This document shows positions 61,101-64,000 of a stretch of 64,000 bases of DNA, piece after piece. Under the pieces are notes generated by a model. It searched no databases, was not told where the DNA came from, and saw nothing but the letters and a program-made list of their open reading frames with translations. How positions within the stretch are numbered: position 1 is the first letter of the stretch; each line of letters opens with the position of its first letter. The stretch is from JAQIBY01 sp963676165 (GTDB taxonomy: Bacteria; Bacteroidota; Bacteroidia; Bacteroidales; ML635J-15): the NCBI GenBank assembly GCA_963676165.1, contig OY781043.1:3286001-3350000 (forward strand), given 5' to 3'. Made by a program: the position numbers and the translations under genes.

Positions 61101-63585
61101 CATTTAATTCAATCTGATTTCCACATACAGTTGTATCATTTCCTGCAAAAGCACTTGGTGTATCATAAAAAGAAACATCGATATCATCAGATCCCGTACA
61201 CTCTCCATTTGAGATGTTCCATGTAAATGTATAGTCACCAAAATTATCCGCAAGCACAGTAATTTGATGATCATTTATTCCAGTTCCTCCGGCAGGCACA
61301 AATCCACCATCAGCTGTCCAAAAACCATTCATTCCAGCAGAAGGTTCATTCCCTTCAAGATTAATCGTCAATCCACAAACAGAAAGTGAAGTCTCTGTAA
61401 TTGACACAATAGGATTTTGGTGCCATATTACTGGTGTACCAGGAGCTTGAGAATAACAATTGTCTGTATAATCAACATTTCCTAATCCATCATTATCTCC
61501 ACAAATTGCACTGATATAATAAATCACTTCATAGTCCATGACTCCATTTAGAAATGAGAAATCAGTATCTGGACCACGAGCGATAATACTTGTTCCATCC
61601 GCAGGATAAACTTCGCCAGTATGAAGAATAAACTCAAAGACATCATCACCATCCAAAATTTGGTTATTAAAGTGACTTACTTCGGAACCTGTTGTTTCGC
61701 CTTGGCAAAGGTTAACGACCTCAAGCGACTGCATAGAACCGGCAAAAGACCCACATCCACAATCTCTAAACCCTTCAACTACATAGGAATCACAACCATT
61801 CATATCTGTAACGGTCAAACTATAACCGGAAGGAGAAGGCAACCATGTCGAATAAGAATTATTGTATGTTTGGAAACCGGAACCATCATTGACCTGAAAT
61901 TGAGTGCCAACACCTTCTTCATTATTCACATCAAAGGTGAGCTCATAATTTTCATTGGAACCATCACAGTTCATGTGATCTACATTTTCAACAACAATAT
62001 GCTCATAAACAGTTACATTAATTTGATCAGAATCAGGACAAGCTCCAGTGATATCATAAAATATTGTATGTGTTCCTGAGCCAGCAGCTTCAGGATCAAA
62101 AATGCCATTTAAAAGTGCATCCGGACCTGCACTTGCTGAAATTGTCAAATCTCCACCAGGGTGCGCAACTTCAACCTCAACAGGAGCTGAATTATAACAT
62201 CTCGGAGCAATAGGAGTAATAGTTGCATCTGAAGGGGTAGTAATAAAGGTTTGTGACTCTGTATGTACACAAGTTGGAGCAGATGGAACATTAATCGTCT
62301 CAGTGACTGTCAATGAAAAATCAGATGTTTCACCTGGGAAATCAGACGTTCCAGGGACTACTGTTGGAGTAAGGTCTGTAGAAGTAAAAGAAGAACCGGT
62401 ACATGACCAAACCGTACTTGTGATTGAAGAAGTTACTGTATATGCTCCAGGAGGATCCATTGCAGGAACTATGTAAGAAGATGCTGTTGATGCAGAACAT
62501 GAATTATCTGCAATAGCAGAACCGGGTTCACTTGAAATATCACCGGAATCATACACAAAAGTTGTTGTTCCACACAATGTTTCCTGTGTAAAAGATATTA
62601 AAGCACGATTTAAACTACCGAAATCATTATTCTCACAATCATAAATTTGAACATTCCAACCTTCATCGCCTGCCATATTCCCATATATTGCATCCCAAGG
62701 ACCAACGGAAGCAAACATTCCATTAAGCGGAGTTGGCAAATCACAAACACAAGGAGTAAATGTTGGATTTCCAGCATCTAAGGTATTCGTAAAACAAAAA
62801 GCCTCCAAACCATCTCCTCCCTGACAAGGTGTATTTTCATCAGTAATATCACCACAACCTAATGTGGAAAAAGGAATACCAGTCCAGCTACCTTGAGATG
62901 CACCTGGTCCCCAATCAGAAACCGATGGCAACAACTCAACCACCTCATGGTTTCCATCATCATTGACGGGAAATTCTGGTTCGTCAAGTTCATGCCCCGG
63001 AGCTTTCAGATAAAAGCCAAGATCAGAAACCCAAGAATGATCAGCCCAAAAACACACTGTAATTTCAGTTGCTTCTGACACCTCAAAATTCGTTCCCGGA
63101 GGATCTTGAATTGTAAACTCATTATCCAGTACATTTGCACTTCCTTGAAGAGTAAACTCAACACATCCTGGTTCAATTTCACCCACATCAACAAACGTTT
63201 GATTCACCCAAACCCATGCACGATAACAATTCACATCACCACCTCCACAATCGACCTGAGCCATATAACCACCTGATTGCAATCCAGAGATTACAGATCC
63301 TGCAATTCCCATTGGCTGATAACTCACTCCATCAAACATGTACCATGCAACCGTACAACCTGAACCATCGACTTGAAGCTCTCCAACTGCATTTTCATCT
63401 TGATTTCCACAGAACACAAAGACCATGTCATTTTCGCCACCACCATTAATGTAATTTACACTATAGTCAGTTGAAAAAGATGACGTTGCTGTTGGTGCTG
63501 AAATTTGAGCAACCGCATTTGACAGCAATAAGCCAAAGAATATGACACTTGTTAAAAATAATTTAGTTTTATTGAATGCTTTCAT
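58135..63585 (-). CDS. Giant secreted protein with T9SS type B C-terminal domain (copy B)
   Basis: An 1816-aa paralogue of copy A. Signal peptide about 1-27 (ending AVAQ). The N-terminal region (about 130-345) has a P-domain-like or lectin-like arrangement different from copy A. From about residue 540 the Ig/HYR-like modules follow copy A in order (EGFRDCGC, AGNDTTVCG, NSVTQRLVFAKVPNAFVGDDYYED) at perhaps 35-40% identity. From about residue 1018 to the end the protein appears identical to copy A, including the type B T9SS domain (IFTPNGDNMNDFF, NRWGRTIYEW). Stop codon TAG. It lies 12 nt after another small exported-protein gene. Surface adhesin role inferred. Confidence 0.93.
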   Translation of the reverse strand: MKAFNKTKLFLTSVIFFGLLLSNAVAQISAPTATSSFSTDYSVNYINGGGENDMVFVFCGNQDENAVGELQVDGSGCTVAWYMFDGVSYQPMGIAGSVISGLQSGGYMAQVDCGGGDVNCYRAWVWVNQTFVDVGEIEPGCVEFTLQGSANVLDNEFTIQDPPGTNFEVSEATEITVCFWADHSWVSDLGFYLKAPGHELDEPEFPVNDDGNHEVVELLPSVSDWGPGASQGSWTGIPFSTLGCGDITDENTPCQGGDGLEAFCFTNTLDAGNPTFTPCVCDLPTPLNGMFASVGPWDAIYGNMAGDEGWNVQIYDCENNDFGSLNRALISFTQETLCGTTTFVYDSGDISSEPGSAIADNSCSASTASSYIVPAMDPPGAYTVTSSITSTVWSCTGSSFTSTDLTPTVVPGTSDFPGETSDFSLTVTETINVPSAPTCVHTESQTFITTPSDATITPIAPRCYNSAPVEVEVAHPGGDLTISASAGPDALLNGIFDPEAAGSGTHTIFYDITGACPDSDQINVTVYEHIVVENVDHMNCDGSNENYELTFDVNNEEGVGTQFQVNDGSGFQTYNNSYSTWLPSPSGYSLTVTDMNGCDSYVVEGFRDCGCGSFAGSMQSLEVVNLCQGETTGSEVSHFNNQILDGDDVFEFILHTGEVYPADGTSIIARGPDTDFSFLNGVMDYEVIYYISAICGDNDGLGNVDYTDNCYSQAPGTPVIWHQNPIVSITETSLSVCGLTINLEGNEPSAGMNGFWTADGGFVPAGGTGINDHQITVLADNFGDYTFTWNISNGECTGSDDIDVSFYDTPSAFAGNDTTVCGNQIELNAILSTGGSDGVWSANGVSFNPATSENALATLNAGEYGTYVLTWTESIGSCSDEDFVSVTFVEQPQPTVINNVDTVCGVNGVIHAQNVNFDGVWTAYETDGTQVFPSFTDGPDSPLTGVSISNYPGNYRTLDFIWTETNTEYGVVCTNSVTQRLVFAKVPNAFVGDDYYEDVCGNVYTFDADTTGSGWAEMYWQGKETVDLSFDDNSLPDATVTINPLSAYGDSAHVEIPFQWVVRSGGGCFDIDTMWVTFYKEPVANAGLDDSICGLQYDLEAFYSLPDTTNYSAYGIWSNPAGNPGTVNFLNTEDNGTQVNVGTPGTYRFVWRENNSMLPGCHSTDTVEITFKENPVIDAGDDFDVCGNTTTLSATTSGFDLTWQPVGGAVFEDYNAATTGVTFGGYGEVTFSIIESNEECVDTDEVTVHFWRRPSATHLVDEADTTVCGRVFPRLRAENPGGGVVGNWISVPANGVTFYNQYHIDTVSVLNYDHYTFWWTESTGPDDEGPDFCSDTSEPFTVHFIEIPDANAGTDTVFCGYSGNLNAEVSVNNGNSSGTWFNVSSNITFEEPGNPETLVTSDVLTTNNPSYDNFELVWTEDNYGCTNSDTVVVGFARIPEAIMTIIPPRCEGEPASIRANEDSLANYNWQWNGGLIDSIWPENDQGGKYRHLVYWPNDDTSHIVSLSVENYWGCVSPIIDTIIFEPYRPTYKVVTYPDTCALGKGAFEFLPDTTTEYPSFSWFDVNGEEQPVPVGDTIFNIPAGTYEGTHQYLTFNNTWSTQYINLYGTDQCVDAIEFDIDTAGVVKAEFVVSAATDMNALVAPNAEVIFDNLSDGDDVRTSCTWYFGDGESENTCDEQVIHVYTEPNECYEPYLVVRVRDLPECRDTAFMECITIDDMSELEIPNIFTPNGDNMNDFFQVRAQTLQTFRGIIVNRWGRTIYEWTDYETMEAGWDGKLSGGSNASPGVYYYIIKATGMDGVEYDESGPFHLVREKQ
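58136..60531. repeat. 2396-bp direct repeat, copy B (matches 51574-53969)
   Basis: Second copy of the block described at 51574-53969, in the same orientation. Recombination between the two copies would delete 6562 bp, including the 147-aa gene and the variable part of copy A, and leave one hybrid gene with the N-terminal part of copy B. Confidence 0.95.
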
Positions 63586-63597
63586 AGCTGACTAGTT

Positions 63598-64000
63598 TTA
63601 TTGTTTGATTAATTGATAAAAAACATCAAGGCTCATAAGCTCCTCACCCACAACTACGTGAGTAACCTCCATAGCTTTTAAAACCTTATAAAATGTTTTG
63701 AAGTGCTCTCTTTTTTCTAAACGTAAAAAACAACGTCTTTGCCTGTAAAATTGCTCAGAGCTACTTGCAATACTAAACTTTATCACATTGTCAAACTCAT
63801 TTATCGCAATATGATATGGTTTTGAACTCAACTCTTCATCAAAATTCTTCACATAAAACACTTGACTTTCCACACAGTTTTCCTTGACATTAAAAAATGT
63901 GCCTATATTGTCAATGACAACATAACGAGAAGTTAAATCTTCTACCTTGTTCTGAGAAAATACTGGAATTGCAAAAAACACACTAAGCAAGACCAAAGCA
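63598..64000 (-). CDS. Small exported protein preceding giant protein B (5' end outside window)
   Basis: The frame is open to the window edge. The TTG at 63996 is an internal codon of a signal peptide (visible as ALVLLSVFFAIPVFSQ), so the true start lies a few codons beyond base 64000. The visible mature part (about 117 residues) has NKVEDLTSRYVVIDNIGTFFNV and a basic middle (RQRRCFLRLEKREHFK). I do not recognise a family, and it is not clearly homologous to the 147-aa protein at 57543-57986. It has the same size class, export signal and position directly before a giant type B protein, here 12 nt upstream. Confidence 0.75.
   Translation of the reverse strand, partial: ALVLLSVFFAIPVFSQNKVEDLTSRYVVIDNIGTFFNVKENCVESQVFYVKNFDEELSSKPYHIAINEFDNVIKFSIASSSEQFYRQRRCFLRLEKREHFKTFYKVLKAMEVTHVVVGEELMSLDVFYQLIKQ

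Overview
The window is a low-GC stretch of a Bacteroidota chromosome. Several things point to this phylum. Exported proteins end in type IX secretion system (T9SS) C-terminal sorting domains of both type A and type B (the gliding-motility-associated or CHU_C form). Promoter-like sites match the Bacteroidota consensus TTTG-N19-TAnnTTTG, and start codons lack clear Shine-Dalgarno sequences. The str operon runs rpsL-rpsG-fusA straight into rpsJ with no tuf gene, and L36 and S14 are zinc-free forms. I cannot place it below phylum from these genes.

Layout. 1-3083: the 3' end of a polytopic membrane protein, a dolichyl-phosphate-mannose-synthase-like glycosyltransferase and a second polytopic membrane protein, probably surface glycan or lipid-linked sugar functions. 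3365-4693: a T9SS type A secreted protein. 4736-12053 (minus): a tightly coupled operon of glyS, a LysM protein with a lytic-transglycosylase-like domain that lacks the catalytic Glu, two SGNH hydrolases and an AlgI-like MBOAT acyltransferase. It looks like a peptidoglycan-directed or cell-surface O-acylation system. 12104-14480: a barrel-like outer membrane protein and a long MORN/YwqK-repeat protein. 14833-17040: an isolated 735-aa protein with a DUF3883-like PD-(D/E)XK nuclease domain. 17102-27434: a lipid kinase-like protein, a YD-repeat-like protein, topoisomerase IV (parE, parC), aroK, a membrane protein, a UbiD decarboxylase and a YkgJ-type cysteine-cluster protein. 27480-28766: enolase.

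28862-46591 (minus) is one long ribosomal superoperon (str, S10, spc and alpha) from rpsL to rplQ. It has a strong promoter upstream of rpsL and a strong terminator after rplQ. It includes secY, map, infA, rpoA and a 38-codon rpmJ. Divergent from it is an EF-G paralogue (46869-49019) whose GTPase motifs are degraded.

49097-64000 (minus) is a T9SS region. An ECF sigma factor is translationally coupled to a single-pass, anti-sigma-like protein that itself ends in a type B T9SS domain. Next to it lie two giant type B secreted proteins (1988 and 1816 aa), each preceded by a small exported protein. The two giants are old paralogues with divergent N-terminal halves, but they share a 2396-bp block that appears identical and stops at the first differing base of their stop codons. 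This indicates very recent gene conversion or duplication.

The best candidates for undescribed biology are the sigma/anti-sigma/T9SS arrangement with its tip-swappable giant proteins, the inactive-transglycosylase/SGNH/SGNH/MBOAT operon, and the orphan DUF3883-like nuclease protein. All assignments come from reading motifs by eye; no database search was run.
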